Source: Burkholderiales bacterium (GTDB lineage Bacteria; Pseudomonadota; Gammaproteobacteria; Burkholderiales; Eutrophovitaceae). From it: DNA of 53,022 nucleotides. Numbering within the stretch: position 1 is the first letter of the stretch; each line of letters opens with the position of its first letter. The position numbers were made by a program, and so were the translations under genes. The notes beneath the pieces are model-generated. The model did not search any database, was not told where the DNA came from, and was given only the letters and a program-made list of their open reading frames with translations. Location: the NCBI GenBank assembly GCA_030834275.1, contig JAURFP010000008.1, positions 1-53,022 on the forward strand, given 5' to 3'. Shown piece by piece: positions 20,706 to 29,964 of this stretch.

Positions 20706-21347
20706 TTAGGAAAATAACCAGGGCTGAGAAGCTCGATGCCTCTCTTCAAACTGCTTTATTTGATCGACATGCTGCAACGTGAGCCCGATATCATCCAGAC
20801 CGTTTAACAAGCAATGCTTCCTAAACGGATCAATATCAAATGCAAAAGCTTTTGCCAGATCGACAGTGCTTACCACCTGCTCCTCTAAATTCACAATTAG
20901 CTTAAATCCATCAAACGCATTGACGTCAGAGAAGAGCTGCTCTACTTCGCTCTCTCGAAGCACAATTGGTAGCAAGCCATTCTTCAGAGAATTATTAAAA
21001 AATATCTCACCAAAACTCGGAGCAATAACCGCCTTAAACCCAAAGTCACTCAAAGCCCATGGAGCATGCTCACGGGATGAGCCGCAACCAAAATTCTTCC
21101 TCGCCAGAAGGATCTGTGCCCCCTGGTATCTCGACTGGTTAAGCACAAAATCTGGATTAACGGTTCGTTTTGAAACATCTACGCCAGGCTCCCCAACATC
21201 TTTGAATCTCCACGCATCAAAAAGATTGACCCCAAAACCAGAGCGCTTTATGGACTTCAAAAATTGTTTTGGGATAATGGCATCCGTATCAACGTTAGCC
21301 CGGTCAAGCGGAGCAACCAAGCCTTCGAGCTTTAAAAATTTTTCCAT
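20706..21347 (-). CDS. leuD: 3-isopropylmalate dehydratase small subunit
   Basis: 213 residues, swivelling domain of isopropylmalate isomerase, partner of Leu[23 protein letters not shown] and the substrate loop [18 protein letters not shown] are diagnostic. It starts 17 bases after leuC. Confidence 0.97.
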   Translation of the reverse strand: MEKFLKLEGLVAPLDRANVDTDAIIPKQFLKSIKRSGFGVNLFDAWRFKDVGEPGVDVSKRTVNPDFVLNQSRYQGAQILLARKNFGCGSSREHAPWALSDFGFKAVIAPSFGEIFFNNSLKNGLLPIVLRESEVEQLFSDVNAFDGFKLIVNLEEQVVSTVDLAKAFAFDIDPFRKHCLLNGLDDIGLTLQHVDQIKQFEERHRASQPWLFS

Positions 21348-21364
21348 ATTGATTCCTATTCGCT

Positions 21365-22777
21365 TTAATTCGTAGCGAGTCGTCTGACGTCTACAAAGTG
21401 CCCCTCGATCGCAGCGGCTGCAGCCATCGCTGGACTAACCAAGTGCGTGCGCCCTCCTGCACCTTGACGGCCCTCAAAGTTACGGTTCGAGGTCGAAGCA
21501 CACCGCTCACCAGGCTCGAGCCGATCATTATTCATAGCGAGACACATAGAACAGCCCGGCTGTCGCCACTCAAAGCCAGATTCAACAAAAATCTTATCTA
21601 GCCCCTCTTTCTCAGCCTGGGCCTTAACGAGACCCGACCCTGGAACTACCATCGCAAGCTTTACATTGTTAGCCACGTGTTTTCCTCGAACTACGTGAGC
21701 GGCGATACGTAAATCTTCGATTCGAGAATTAGTACATGATCCGATAAAAACTTTGTCGATCTTGATATCTGCGATCTGAGTGTTCGGCTGAAGCCCCATG
21801 TAAACAAGGGATCGTTCAATACCCTCACGTTTTACTTCGTCTTTTTCTTTTTCCGGGTCTGGCACCCTGCCATCCACTGGAACGACCATCTCGGGCGACG
21901 TTCCCCAAGAAACCTGCGGGATCAATTGGTCTGCATCAAGATCTATAGTTAGATCGAATGACGCTCCATCATCCGTCCTGAGAGTGCGCCAATACTTCTC
22001 TGCAGCGCTCCAAAGTTCTCCCTTAGGAGAAAAATTGAGACCGTGGAGGTAATCGACGGTCTTATCATCCACTGCAATCATCCCAGCGCGAGCACCAGCC
22101 TCGATAGCCATGTTACACAGCGTCATTCGACCTTCCATCGAGAGTTGCGAAATTGCTGACCCCGCAAATTCGATCGCGTAACCTGTACCTCCAGCAGTGC
22201 CAATTTTCCCAATTAATGCGAGCGCGATATCTTTGCCCGACACCCATGGAGCGAGCGTCCCCGACACACGAACAAGCATATTTTTCATTTTTTTCTGCAC
22301 GAGACACTGCGTCGCGAGCACATGCTCGACTTCAGAAGTACCGATCCCATGTGCAAGGCACGCAAACGCACCATGCGTACTAGTGTGGGAATCACCGCAA
22401 ACCACCGTCATACCCGGAAGCGTCGCACCCTGCTCAGGGCCAATGACGTGCACGATCCCTTGCCGTTGATCTAAGAAAGGGAAATATGCTTTCGCCCCAT
22501 GCTCACGAATGTTGGCATCCAACGTATCAACCTGCAACTTCGATATCGGGTCTTCAATACCCTTGTCCCAATCCGTCGTAGGAGTGTTATGGTCCGCAGT
22601 CGCAACGATCGAATCAACCCTCCAAGGCTTTCGACCCGCTAATTTAAGTCCCTCAAAAGCTTGAGGACTCGTAACTTCGTGTACCAAATGACGGTCTATA
22701 TAGATTAGGCCAGTGCCATCCGACTCAGTCCTTACGAGGTGACTGTCCCATAGTTTGTCGTAGAGTGTTCTTGCCAT
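21365..22777 (-). CDS. leuC: 3-isopropylmalate dehydratase large subunit
   Basis: 470 residues, aconitase-fold subunit that carries a [4Fe-4S] cluster held by the cysteine in FIGSCTNSR and the pair in [10 protein letters not shown]. The start [14 protein letters not shown] and [33 protein letters not shown] are typical. It is the first gene of the leu cluster here; 71 bases separate it from the upstream MFS gene, and no leader peptide or attenuator was evident there. Confidence 0.97.
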   Translation of the reverse strand: MARTLYDKLWDSHLVRTESDGTGLIYIDRHLVHEVTSPQAFEGLKLAGRKPWRVDSIVATADHNTPTTDWDKGIEDPISKLQVDTLDANIREHGAKAYFPFLDQRQGIVHVIGPEQGATLPGMTVVCGDSHTSTHGAFACLAHGIGTSEVEHVLATQCLVQKKMKNMLVRVSGTLAPWVSGKDIALALIGKIGTAGGTGYAIEFAGSAISQLSMEGRMTLCNMAIEAGARAGMIAVDDKTVDYLHGLNFSPKGELWSAAEKYWRTLRTDDGASFDLTIDLDADQLIPQVSWGTSPEMVVPVDGRVPDPEKEKDEVKREGIERSLVYMGLQPNTQIADIKIDKVFIGSCTNSRIEDLRIAAHVVRGKHVANNVKLAMVVPGSGLVKAQAEKEGLDKIFVESGFEWRQPGCSMCLAMNNDRLEPGERCASTSNRNFEGRQGAGGRTHLVSPAMAAAAAIEGHFVDVRRLATN

Positions 22778-22848
22778 ATATTTTTTCTCAGGATTTGGGA
22801 AATTTGAAAGCCCATAATTATGACATATTCGCTATGCTAGCTTAGCCG

Positions 22849-24012
22849 TTACGCAGCCCTAAACCTCAAAAAGTTAGACCGAGTCATCAGCAAAGTAATA
22901 ATCATTCCCGCGCAAGCAGACAACGCTGAGATATAAAAAACATAAGCGCTTCCCCACTGCTCCCAAACATAACCAGATGTCAAAGTGCCCACCGCACCGC
23001 CGGCTCCGTAGCCAATACTCGAATACAACGCTTGACCTCGAGCGCGAAACCCAGCAACAAAAAATTTATTTATGGCGGCGAGTCCAACAACGTGAAACAT
23101 GCCGAATGTTACCGCGTGCATTATTTGCGTTATTACAAGAACCCAGAGGGTATGAGGATAAAACCCCACGAGTAAAAACCTAAGCGTGGCAACACTGAAG
23201 CAAATCGCTAACAGTATCCCCAATGAGATCTTCCGCATAAAAACGGGCACGACAAAAAACATTCCTATCTCAGCCACCACCGCCACCGCCCAGAGCCATC
23301 CCACCACCATCTCCGAGTAGCCGACTTCAACCAGAAAAAGTGAGAAGAAAGCGTTGTAGGCTCCGTGGGAGAACTGCATGATGAAAAACACTACGAGAAG
23401 CCCGATAACCGAAACATTACGCAAGAGGGGAAAAAGAGATGGGTTAGTGCCGATTTGATCACTCGAACTGGCCTCCCCCCTAGGCAAATACAAAACTGAG
23501 AGGGCAACCAACAGAAGTATAGTCACCAGAAAGAAATCTAAATTTAAGATATCGATAGATTCAAAAAGATAACCGCCTCCCAGCACGATTAAGATAAACC
23601 CGATCGACCCCCATGCGCGAATCCGTCCATAAGCGTTCATTCTCGATTTGGTCTCGTCCAACGTTAACGCCTCCACTAAAGGAAGGATCCCAGACCAAAT
23701 AATTCCCCAAATAATCAGGATGAGACTGGTTAGGACAAACCCAGGTTTAAAAAATATTGCAGCAAGGCAAACTGGGCTAATTAAGGATAGGTATTTAATA
23801 ATTGTGTCTCGGCTACTGAACCTATCGGCTGCCCATGCCCAGAAAAAGGGTATGACAACCCTTAATAGAGGGCTAATACCAAGAAGAAAGGCGATTTCGA
23901 ATGGTTGGTAGCCGCAGCGGTGAAGATAGAGCGAAAAAAATGGTGCGAATGCACCGATAAAAGCAAAGTACCAAAAATAAAAAAAGCTAAGGCGTGTGAT
24001 AGAAGTTTTCAC
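22849..24012 (-). CDS. MFS transporter, PPP/MFS_1-like family
   Basis: 387 residues with about twelve hydrophobic segments. The N-terminal sequence FFYFWYFAFIGAFAPFFSLYLHRCGYQPFEIAFLLG resembles the phenylpropionate-permease-like MFS group (HcaT type), often found as a single gene in proteobacteria. The start is GTG at 24012. It lies between aroC (78 bases upstream) and leuC in the same direction. Substrate unknown; the link to aromatic amino acid or leucine pathways is positional only. Confidence 0.85.
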   Translation of the reverse strand: MKTSITRLSFFYFWYFAFIGAFAPFFSLYLHRCGYQPFEIAFLLGISPLLRVVIPFFWAWAADRFSSRDTIIKYLSLISPVCLAAIFFKPGFVLTSLILIIWGIIWSGILPLVEALTLDETKSRMNAYGRIRAWGSIGFILIVLGGGYLFESIDILNLDFFLVTILLLVALSVLYLPRGEASSSDQIGTNPSLFPLLRNVSVIGLLVVFFIMQFSHGAYNAFFSLFLVEVGYSEMVVGWLWAVAVVAEIGMFFVVPVFMRKISLGILLAICFSVATLRFLLVGFYPHTLWVLVITQIMHAVTFGMFHVVGLAAINKFFVAGFRARGQALYSSIGYGAGGAVGTLTSGYVWEQWGSAYVFYISALSACAGMIITLLMTRSNFLRFRAA

Positions 24013-24090
24013 TCAAACATCCATCACGCAAAAAAATTCACTGCTGGTCGTCCAGAAATATGCTGTCGGGGAAAAAGATCGGCTACTCAG

Positions 24091-25188
24091 CTATGCCCGC
24101 GAGGGCACCTCTGGTGTTTTTGTTTTGACGTCTGCGTTCTGGGCACGATGCCTTAGAGCATGATCAATTAATACGAGCGCCACCACTGCCTCCGCTATGG
24201 GAGTAGCTCGGATACCAACGCATGGATCATGCCTTCCGTGCGTGTTGACGATCACAGACTTCCCATCTTTATCGATGGACTGACGATCTAACCGAATACT
24301 TGAAGTTGGCTTTATCGCAATATGCGCCACCACATCCTGACCAGTAGATATACCACCCAAAATTCCACCAGCGTTATTGCTCAAAAAACCCTCTGGTGTC
24401 ATCTCGTCACTGTGCTCGGTACCCTTTTGGCTAACTGACTTGAAGCCTGAACCGATCTCAACACCCTTCACCGCATTAATTCCCATTAGGGCATAGGCCA
24501 ACTCTGCATCCAATCGATCGTAAACTGGTTCGCCCCAACCAACCGGCACCCCTGAGGCAACAACAGATATTCGGGCACCACAAGAATCTCCGGACTTTCT
24601 CAGCTGATCCATGAAAGTTTCTAGTTCGGGAACGATATCTGGGTCCGGACTGAAGAACGGGTTATCGTTTACACCGCTCCAAGACTTGAATTCAATTTCT
24701 CGGGGGCCGAGCTGAGACATGAACCCTCTAATTTCGACACCATATCGCTTCTTTAGCCACTTCTTCGCGATCGCACCGGCTGCAACACGAACCGCGGTTT
24801 CACGAGCCGACTGCCGACCACCGCCTCTGTAATCTCGTTCACCATATTTTTGCCAATAGGTGTAGTCCGCGTGACCAGGGCGAAATTGCTCAGCGATGTT
24901 TCCATAATCTTTGGATTTTTGGTCAACGTTTCTGATCAGAAGTCCAATCGGGGTTCCAGTTGTTCTGCCTTCAAATACCCCAGATAAAATCTCTACCTGA
25001 TCGGGCTCCCTCCTCTGAGTGACGTGACGCGACGTACCAGGCCGTCGGCGATCCAAGTCCACCTGAATGTCTTCTACGTCTAATTCCAACCCAGGTGGAC
25101 ACCCATCAACAACACAACCTAACGCAGGACCATGGCTCTCGCCAAAGGAGGTGACACAAAATAGCTTTCCGAGGGTATTTCCAGACAT
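24091..25188 (-). CDS. aroC: Chorismate synthase
   Basis: 365 residues, makes chorismate from EPSP with reduced FMN as cofactor. [19 protein letters not shown] at the start, the [16 protein letters not shown] arginine cluster, [14 protein letters not shown] and the C-terminal [14 protein letters not shown] and [17 protein letters not shown] are family signatures. It diverges from thyA with 143 bases between. Confidence 0.97.
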   Translation of the reverse strand: MSGNTLGKLFCVTSFGESHGPALGCVVDGCPPGLELDVEDIQVDLDRRRPGTSRHVTQRREPDQVEILSGVFEGRTTGTPIGLLIRNVDQKSKDYGNIAEQFRPGHADYTYWQKYGERDYRGGGRQSARETAVRVAAGAIAKKWLKKRYGVEIRGFMSQLGPREIEFKSWSGVNDNPFFSPDPDIVPELETFMDQLRKSGDSCGARISVVASGVPVGWGEPVYDRLDAELAYALMGINAVKGVEIGSGFKSVSQKGTEHSDEMTPEGFLSNNAGGILGGISTGQDVVAHIAIKPTSSIRLDRQSIDKDGKSVIVNTHGRHDPCVGIRATPIAEAVVALVLIDHALRHRAQNADVKTKTPEVPSRA

Positions 25189-25293
25189 GTAGCTTTCATT
25201 TCCGGTTACTAACGCTTAGTGATCGAGTGTATCACACGAGCGCATTTTCATAGGTGTTTAGACTATGAATAGGCTAGCAATAATTGATACACT

Positions 25294-25307
25294 TCACATT
25301 ATAGTGA
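25294..25307. promoter_or_regulatory. Perfect inverted repeat over a TATAAT box in the aroC/thyA gap
   Basis: TCACATTATAGTGA has four-base arms around six bases. On the minus strand it contains a perfect TATAAT, on the plus strand TATAGT, so it could be a -10 box for aroC or thyA with an overlapping operator. No good -35 box accompanies either. Speculative. Confidence 0.3.
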
Positions 25308-25331
25308 TCCAAATTTAGAGAGAGTTTTTGA

Positions 25332-26126
25332 ATGCGTACCTACCTTGACTTAATGCGAGAGATCCGGGAAACGGGAATCCAGAAGGAGGATAGAACAGGA
25401 ACGGGAACTCTGAGTATTTTTGGAGCCCAGTTACGTTTTGATTTGAGCGAGGGGTTCCCACTTTTAACAACAAAAAAAGTCCACTTGAAATCAATCATTC
25501 ATGAATTATTATGGTTTATTGCTGGCGATACGAATATTAAATATCTCAAAGAGAACGGGGTAACGATTTGGGATGAGTGGGCTGACGCTAACGGCGACCT
25601 TGGGCCAGTATACGGCCATCAGTGGCGATCCTGGCCAAAAGCAGGTGGCGGCAGCATTGATCAACTAGCGAAGATTATCAGCGAAATTCAGTCGAACCCT
25701 GACTCGAGACGATTAATCGTCTCTGCTTGGAATGTTGGCGAGATAGAAAAGATGGCGCTGGCACCGTGCCATACCTTTTTCCAATTTTACGTAGCGGGCG
25801 GCAAGTTATCGTGTCAGCTCTACCAAAGAAGTGCGGACTTTTTTCTCGGCGTTCCTTTCAATATCGCCTCGTACGCACTGCTAACCCTGATGGTGGCACA
25901 AGTTTGCAAACTGAAACCTGGGGATTTTGTACATACTTTTGGGGACTGCCACCTTTACCTCAACCATCTTGAGCAAACAGACGAACAGCTGAGCAGAGCT
26001 CCCCGCCCCCTTCCAATAATGAAAATAAATCCCAACATTCAAAATATTGAGGATTTTAAATACGAAGACTTTGAACTCACCAGTTACGATCCACACCCAG
26101 CGATCAAAGCTCCCGTAGCGATTTAG
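25332..26126 (+). CDS. thyA: Thymidylate synthase
   Basis: 264 residues, the length of E. coli ThyA. It methylates dUMP with methylene-tetrahydrofolate. The nucleophile Cys146 in [12 protein letters not shown] has the same number as in E. coli. The dUMP-binding segments [29 protein letters not shown] and [12 protein letters not shown] are intact. folA follows after five bases; both act in the dTMP/folate cycle and should form one operon. Confidence 0.98.
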   Translation: MRTYLDLMREIRETGIQKEDRTGTGTLSIFGAQLRFDLSEGFPLLTTKKVHLKSIIHELLWFIAGDTNIKYLKENGVTIWDEWADANGDLGPVYGHQWRSWPKAGGGSIDQLAKIISEIQSNPDSRRLIVSAWNVGEIEKMALAPCHTFFQFYVAGGKLSCQLYQRSADFFLGVPFNIASYALLTLMVAQVCKLKPGDFVHTFGDCHLYLNHLEQTDEQLSRAPRPLPIMKINPNIQNIEDFKYEDFELTSYDPHPAIKAPVAI

Positions 26127-26131
26127 CAGTC

Positions 26132-26614
26132 GTGGCGATAACCATCATCGTAGCGAAGTCGAATAATGGAATCATTGGAAAAGATGGTGATCTACCATGG
26201 CGACTACCAGAGGATCTAAAAAGATTTAAAAGGCTAACGACTGGTAACATTGTCGTGATGGGACGTAAGACCTATGACTCGATTGGCAGGCCGCTTCCCA
26301 ATCGGAAAAATATTGTGATTTCAAGAAACACGTCGCTAAAAATCGAAGGGGTCGAGGTCGAACACGATCTAATTGACGTTCTTAAACGCAACCAAGAGGA
26401 AAATGTTTACGTGATCGGTGGCGGGCAAATTTATGTCGAGGCCTTGCCGTTTAGCGAGAAACTCGAGGTTACTGAAGTTGACGTCGAACTTGTTGGAGAT
26501 ACAAGCTTCCCTGAAATAGATAGCTCGCAGTGGAAAGAGATTTTTCGAGAAAAAAGAGTCGACCTAGAATCAAACCTGACCTACTCATTTGTGAGCTTGG
26601 AGCGTATCGCATAA
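26132..26614 (+). CDS. folA: Dihydrofolate reductase
   Basis: 160 residues from a GTG start. It reduces dihydrofolate left by ThyA. Asp28 in LPWRLPEDLKRFK is the active-site acid (Asp27 in E. coli). VVMGRKTYDSIGRPLPNRKNIVISR is the NADPH-binding family block, and VIGGGQIY the glycine loop. The 3' end of the gene forms the left arm of a 14-bp hairpin, so part of the coding sequence doubles as a 3'-end structure. Confidence 0.97.
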   Translation: MAITIIVAKSNNGIIGKDGDLPWRLPEDLKRFKRLTTGNIVVMGRKTYDSIGRPLPNRKNIVISRNTSLKIEGVEVEHDLIDVLKRNQEENVYVIGGGQIYVEALPFSEKLEVTEVDVELVGDTSFPEIDSSQWKEIFREKRVDLESNLTYSFVSLERIA

Positions 26615-26634
26615 CACGAAGCGATACGCTCCAA
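26597..26634. terminator. 14-bp perfect hairpin between convergent folA and ornithine decarboxylase genes
   Basis: TTGGAGCGTATCGC (26597-26610) and GCGATACGCTCCAA (26621-26634) are perfect inverted copies around a 10-base loop that contains the folA stop codon. It lies at the meeting point of a plus-strand and a minus-strand gene. No T-tract follows on either strand, so it may act as a transcript-end stabiliser, a bidirectional block, or a Rho-dependent end rather than a classic terminator. Confidence 0.7.
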
Positions 26635-26647
26635 GAATGCCAACTAT

Positions 26648-27829
26648 TTATTCGTTGATAACGCGAACCTCTGGTAGTGGGAATCCGTTAAATTCGTTCG
26701 CATAAACCGTCGTATACGCCCCAGCTTTGGGGAAGAAGATAAAGTCACCTTCTTGCGTATCAGCCGGCAGCATTTGCTCACGTGGAAGCATATCCACTGA
26801 GTCACAGCTCGGCCCAGCTACAAACCATGGAGCGAGAGCAGAATCTTTACGATCTGCGCCGATCTCATACTGGATACCTTGAGTACACTCCATGAGTCCA
26901 CCGAAAACCCCCGCGTCAAGATAAAGCCAGCGCTCATCGCCCTTCGTTTGGGTTCCAATCACCTGACAGACAAAGTACGCCGCATCCGACACCATAAATC
27001 TTCCAGGTTCAGCACAAATCGAGATATCGTCTGAAATATCATTTAAGGCATCCGACACCACCTCGCCAATGTACTCTACCGAGGGAATCGGTCGGGTAAG
27101 CCTTACCGGATAACCACCGCCGATATTTAACATCTCAGCTCTAAGGCCTTTATCCCTCATCATGTCAAAAATTTTCTTTGAAAGCCCAATTGCATGGCGC
27201 CAATTTTCAACATTCCGACACTGTGATCCAACATGAAATGTGAGTCCACACACATCCGCCTCGTGCTCAACTGCAACGTCGAGAATTCCCTCGATATCAC
27301 GCTGTTTCGCTCCAAATTTTCCGGCGAGCGGCCAATCACTCCCAATATTGGGCGTATCAAATCGTAAATAAAGCTTTGCATCAGGAACGATTTCACTGAT
27401 CTTAATCAGCTCATCCGCACTATCAAAAGCGAACCACCTCAGACCCTTTTCGGCTGCGTAGCGGATGAAGGCACGAGACTTCACTGGATTACTGTAATAA
27501 ATTCGGTCTGACTCGATGCTCAAGCCTAGGAGTAAATCCAATTCTGCGATTGACGCTACCTCAAAATTGCACCCCTCATGATCCAACGCTCGCAGGATTC
27601 TCTCATCTGGATTTGCTTTCACAGCATAGTGAGGTGTTACGCGCGGCATTGCCTCTCTGAAACGTCGATATTTTTGCCGAACGATCTCTAGGTCAAGTAC
27701 CAGCAGAGGGCGCGAGTAACCACTGCGAACTTCTCTCTGCACGAGGTCAAAATCTATAGAAACTTCAGGATGGGTGTCTAGAAAACTCTCCAGCTCTCTT
27801 TGCTGGTCAAGGGCCGCTTGAATCGTCAT
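26648..27829 (-). CDS. Ornithine (or lysine/ornithine) decarboxylase, PLP fold III
   Basis: 393 residues, eukaryotic-type basic amino acid decarboxylase that produces putrescine (or cadaverine). Lys71 in PHYAVKANPD binds PLP. His199 in LTFHVGSQC, the GGGYP loop (237-241), EPGR (274-277) and Cys342-Asp343 in VAGPSCDSVD complete the dimer-interface active site. The ATG has a good ribosome site (AAGGAAA). Substrate choice between ornithine and lysine cannot be read reliably by eye. Its leader holds a promoter, a 9-codon ORF and stem-loops, suggesting attenuation control. Confidence 0.93.
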   Translation of the reverse strand: MTIQAALDQQRELESFLDTHPEVSIDFDLVQREVRSGYSRPLLVLDLEIVRQKYRRFREAMPRVTPHYAVKANPDERILRALDHEGCNFEVASIAELDLLLGLSIESDRIYYSNPVKSRAFIRYAAEKGLRWFAFDSADELIKISEIVPDAKLYLRFDTPNIGSDWPLAGKFGAKQRDIEGILDVAVEHEADVCGLTFHVGSQCRNVENWRHAIGLSKKIFDMMRDKGLRAEMLNIGGGYPVRLTRPIPSVEYIGEVVSDALNDISDDISICAEPGRFMVSDAAYFVCQVIGTQTKGDERWLYLDAGVFGGLMECTQGIQYEIGADRKDSALAPWFVAGPSCDSVDMLPREQMLPADTQEGDFIFFPKAGAYTTVYANEFNGFPLPEVRVINE

Positions 27830-27854
27830 TTAATTTCCTTAAAAACGCTTTGAC

Positions 27855-27873
27855 AAAAAATGGCTTTTAGCCA
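27855..27873 (-). terminator. Intrinsic-terminator-like hairpin just before the decarboxylase start
   Basis: Minus strand: TGGCT-AAA-AGCCA (5-bp stem, 3-base loop) followed by six T, 26 bases before the ATG of the decarboxylase and upstream of its ribosome site. As it lies within the leader it can only act on this gene's own transcript. The stem is short, so strength is uncertain. Confidence 0.6.
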
Positions 27874-27878
27874 AGTAC

Positions 27879-27896
27879 GTGGTTAATCAAAACCAC
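27879..27896 (-). repeat. Leader hairpin of the decarboxylase gene
   Basis: Minus strand: GTGGTT (27896-27891) pairs with AACCAC (27884-27879) around TTGATT. The segment TTAACC inside it (27886-27881) is also complementary to GGTTAA (27949-27944) just before the leader ORF's ribosome site, so two mutually exclusive folds are possible. Confidence 0.5.
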
Positions 27897-27902
27897 CAAC
27901 GT

Positions 27903-27932
27903 TCAGGAATCCGATTTCCTCACTCGTGTCAT
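27903..27932 (-). CDS. Leader ORF of nine codons upstream of the decarboxylase gene
   Basis: Minus-strand ORF encoding MTRVRKSDS and a TGA stop. It has a strong ribosome site (AAAGGGGG, six bases before the ATG), better than most genes here. Two arginines and one lysine in nine residues are notable for a leader of a basic amino acid decarboxylase. It ends 73 bases before the decarboxylase ATG, immediately before the two leader hairpins. Regulatory leader peptides before ornithine decarboxylase are known in gammaproteobacteria (speFL), but this one is not similar in sequence. No translation evidence; short ORFs occur by chance. Confidence 0.5.
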   Translation of the reverse strand: MTRVRKSDS

Positions 27933-28012
27933 GATGACCCCCTTTAACCGTTAAGTGCTACTAGACAACAGATAATAGAAAAAGCTAGGGCAAGCCCAAA
28001 AACAGAGGCGCA

Positions 28013-28040
28013 ATTATAGGGTTTAGAACGGAAATATCAA
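28013..28040 (-). promoter_or_regulatory. Sigma-70 promoter of the decarboxylase leader
   Basis: Minus strand TTGATA (28040-28035), 16-base spacer, TATAAT (28018-28013, a perfect -10 box). The predicted start near 28006 gives a leader of about 177 bases. The 293-base gap between dcd and the decarboxylase, the longest in the window, is thus explained by a regulated leader. A 6-bp hairpin CTGGAC/GTCCAG (28055-28075) just downstream of dcd lies before the promoter. Confidence 0.72.
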
Positions 28041-28122
28041 CCTGTTTGTTAATTCTGGACCTGCAATTTGTCCAGCGCGCACAGATAATTACTTTAAATC
28101 AGATATTTAGATTGGATCCGAT

Positions 28123-28695
28123 TTACATTTTTGGGAGTGTCACCCCTTCTTGTCCCTGATATTTCCCACCCCGATCGCGATAGGAGGTCTCGCAAACATC
28201 ATCTGGACTAGCCTGGAAGAACACAACCTGAGCTACGCCCTCATTCGCATAAATTTTTGCCGGCAATGGAGTGGTGTTAGAAAACTCAAGAGTCACATAG
28301 CCCTCCCACTCGGGCTCGAAAGGAGTGACGTTCACAATAATACCGCAGCGCGCATAAGTCGATTTACCCAGACAAATCGTTAAAACATCTCTAGGGATGC
28401 GAAAGTACTCGACCGTGCGGGCTAGCGCAAATGAGTTTGGCGGAATAATGCAGACGTCTCCGCTAAAATCGACAAAGGAGCCAGAATCGAAATTTTTTGG
28501 ATCAACAATGGTCGAGTTAATGTTTGTAAATATTTTGAATTCGCTGGAGCAACGTATATCGTATCCGTAACTAGATGTACCAAACGAAACAATCCGCTCT
28601 CCATTAACGGACTTTATTTGTTCCGGCTCAAATGGCTCGATCATGCCGTGTTTGTTAGCCATCTCTCTGATCCATTTATCTGACTTCACACTCAT
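28123..28695 (-). CDS. dcd: dCTP deaminase
   Basis: 190 residues, homotrimeric dUTPase-fold enzyme that converts dCTP to dUTP, feeding dTMP synthesis. [17 protein letters not shown], the catalytic [19 protein letters not shown] with its glutamate, and the C-terminal [15 protein letters not shown] are typical. It lies 55 bases after mrp in the same direction, a neighbourhood common in Burkholderiales. Confidence 0.97.
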   Translation of the reverse strand: MSVKSDKWIREMANKHGMIEPFEPEQIKSVNGERIVSFGTSSYGYDIRCSSEFKIFTNINSTIVDPKNFDSGSFVDFSGDVCIIPPNSFALARTVEYFRIPRDVLTICLGKSTYARCGIIVNVTPFEPEWEGYVTLEFSNTTPLPAKIYANEGVAQVVFFQASPDDVCETSYRDRGGKYQGQEGVTLPKM

Positions 28696-28750
28696 TTGAG
28701 CTATCCCTAAAGTTGTTTACGATTTAAGTAGTCGGCGTAGTGAAAAAACA

Positions 28751-29839
28751 TCATGAGTTTTCCACCCGAATTTTTGGAAAAACACTCGAGTAATTCTTCT
28801 TGGTTTGCGCTACTCGCACTCCGACTTTTCTAGCAATTGCCCTGAACGTTTCACTGATTTCACCAAGTGGCTCTGACACCAAAGTTGGGATACCGATATC
28901 TAGTTGTTGCCGAATGCTGATATCCAGTGGCAACGCCCCCAACATATCTACTCCGTACTGGCCGGACATCTTCTCAGCGCCTCCTTCTCCAAAAATCCTT
29001 TCTGCGTGCCCACAACTGGAGCAAACATGAACGCTCATATTCTCAATAATCCCGAGTATGGGCACGTTCACTTTCTCAAACATTTTTAAGGCCTTCTTCG
29101 CATCAAGTAACGCGATATCTTGGGGCGTCGTGACAATCACAGCACCAGTCAGAGGGACCTTTTGAGCAAGTGTTAATTGGATATCCCCAGTTCCTGGAGG
29201 TAGATCTATTAGTAAATAGTCAAGATCGTCCCAAGCGGTATCTCTAAGCAGTTGCTCGAGCGCTTGTGTCACCATTGGACCACGCCAAACCATCGGTTGA
29301 TCTACATCAACCAACGTACCAATAGACATTGTTTGAACACCGTGATTCCTGAATGGCTTAATACTCTTGCCATCTGGAGACTCTGGCTTACCGGAAAGCC
29401 CCATCATCATTTGTTGAGAGGGCCCGTAAATATCGGCATCCAAAATACCAACTGTTGCGCCCTCGGACGCAAGGGCAAGTGCTAGATTAGAGGTGGTTGT
29501 AGACTTTCCAACTCCTCCCTTACCGGAAGCCACAGCTATTACATTCTTAACATTTGGGAGTAACTTCAAACCAGATTGGACTTGGTGAGCCGCAATCGAC
29601 TTCTCAATATTGACGACACAATCTTTAAAGCCACCAAGTTTTAAAACCCCATCCTTGATGAGCGCTTCCAAATCTTTCATTTGCGTGGCCGCTGGATAAC
29701 CCAGCTGCAGATTCACAACAGCATTATTACCCTCGATTAAGGCACTGATCTTCTCACCACTTTCGGAAAACGGCATACCGCTGACCGGGTTGATCAATCC
29801 GCATAACAAATCAACTATCTCTTTTTCAGTCGCACTCAC
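28751..29839 (-). CDS. apbC: Mrp/ApbC-type Fe-S cluster carrier ATPase
   Basis: 362 residues from a GTG start. An N-terminal MIP18-like domain (about 1-75) is followed by a P-loop ATPase with the deviant Walker A GKGGVGKS (106-113), DADIYGPSQ and LLIDLPPGTGD. A CxxC pair in HVCSSCGHAE holds a bridging [4Fe-4S] cluster at the dimer interface. It loads clusters onto apo-proteins. It diverges from metG, an arrangement conserved across proteobacteria. Confidence 0.95.
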   Translation of the reverse strand: MSATEKEIVDLLCGLINPVSGMPFSESGEKISALIEGNNAVVNLQLGYPAATQMKDLEALIKDGVLKLGGFKDCVVNIEKSIAAHQVQSGLKLLPNVKNVIAVASGKGGVGKSTTTSNLALALASEGATVGILDADIYGPSQQMMMGLSGKPESPDGKSIKPFRNHGVQTMSIGTLVDVDQPMVWRGPMVTQALEQLLRDTAWDDLDYLLIDLPPGTGDIQLTLAQKVPLTGAVIVTTPQDIALLDAKKALKMFEKVNVPILGIIENMSVHVCSSCGHAERIFGEGGAEKMSGQYGVDMLGALPLDISIRQQLDIGIPTLVSEPLGEISETFRAIARKVGVRVAQTKKNYSSVFPKIRVENS

Positions 29840-29916
29840 GCTTTAGACTCCTAGAAAACAAGTCTGTAATTTTATCGGAAACCCAAATTTAGGTTAGCGT
29901 CGCCAAATAAAGTGTT

Positions 29917-29925
29917 TGGTAGAAT
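29917..29925 (+). promoter_or_regulatory. Candidate extended -10 promoter of metG
   Basis: TGGTAGAAT fits an extended -10 element 39 bases upstream of the metG start. No convincing -35 box. Based on eye only. Confidence 0.35.
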
Positions 29926-29964
29926 GTTCGTTTAAATATCTGCGCCATTTACATTAAACCCTTC

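Noticed and set aside
25277-25305. Full sigma-70 promoter for thyA
   Set aside because: TATAGT is present, but no -35 match lies 16-18 bases upstream; the nearby TTGATA is only 10 bases away.
28055-28075. 6-bp hairpin after dcd as intrinsic terminator
   Set aside because: No T-tract follows on the minus strand, and the stem is short.
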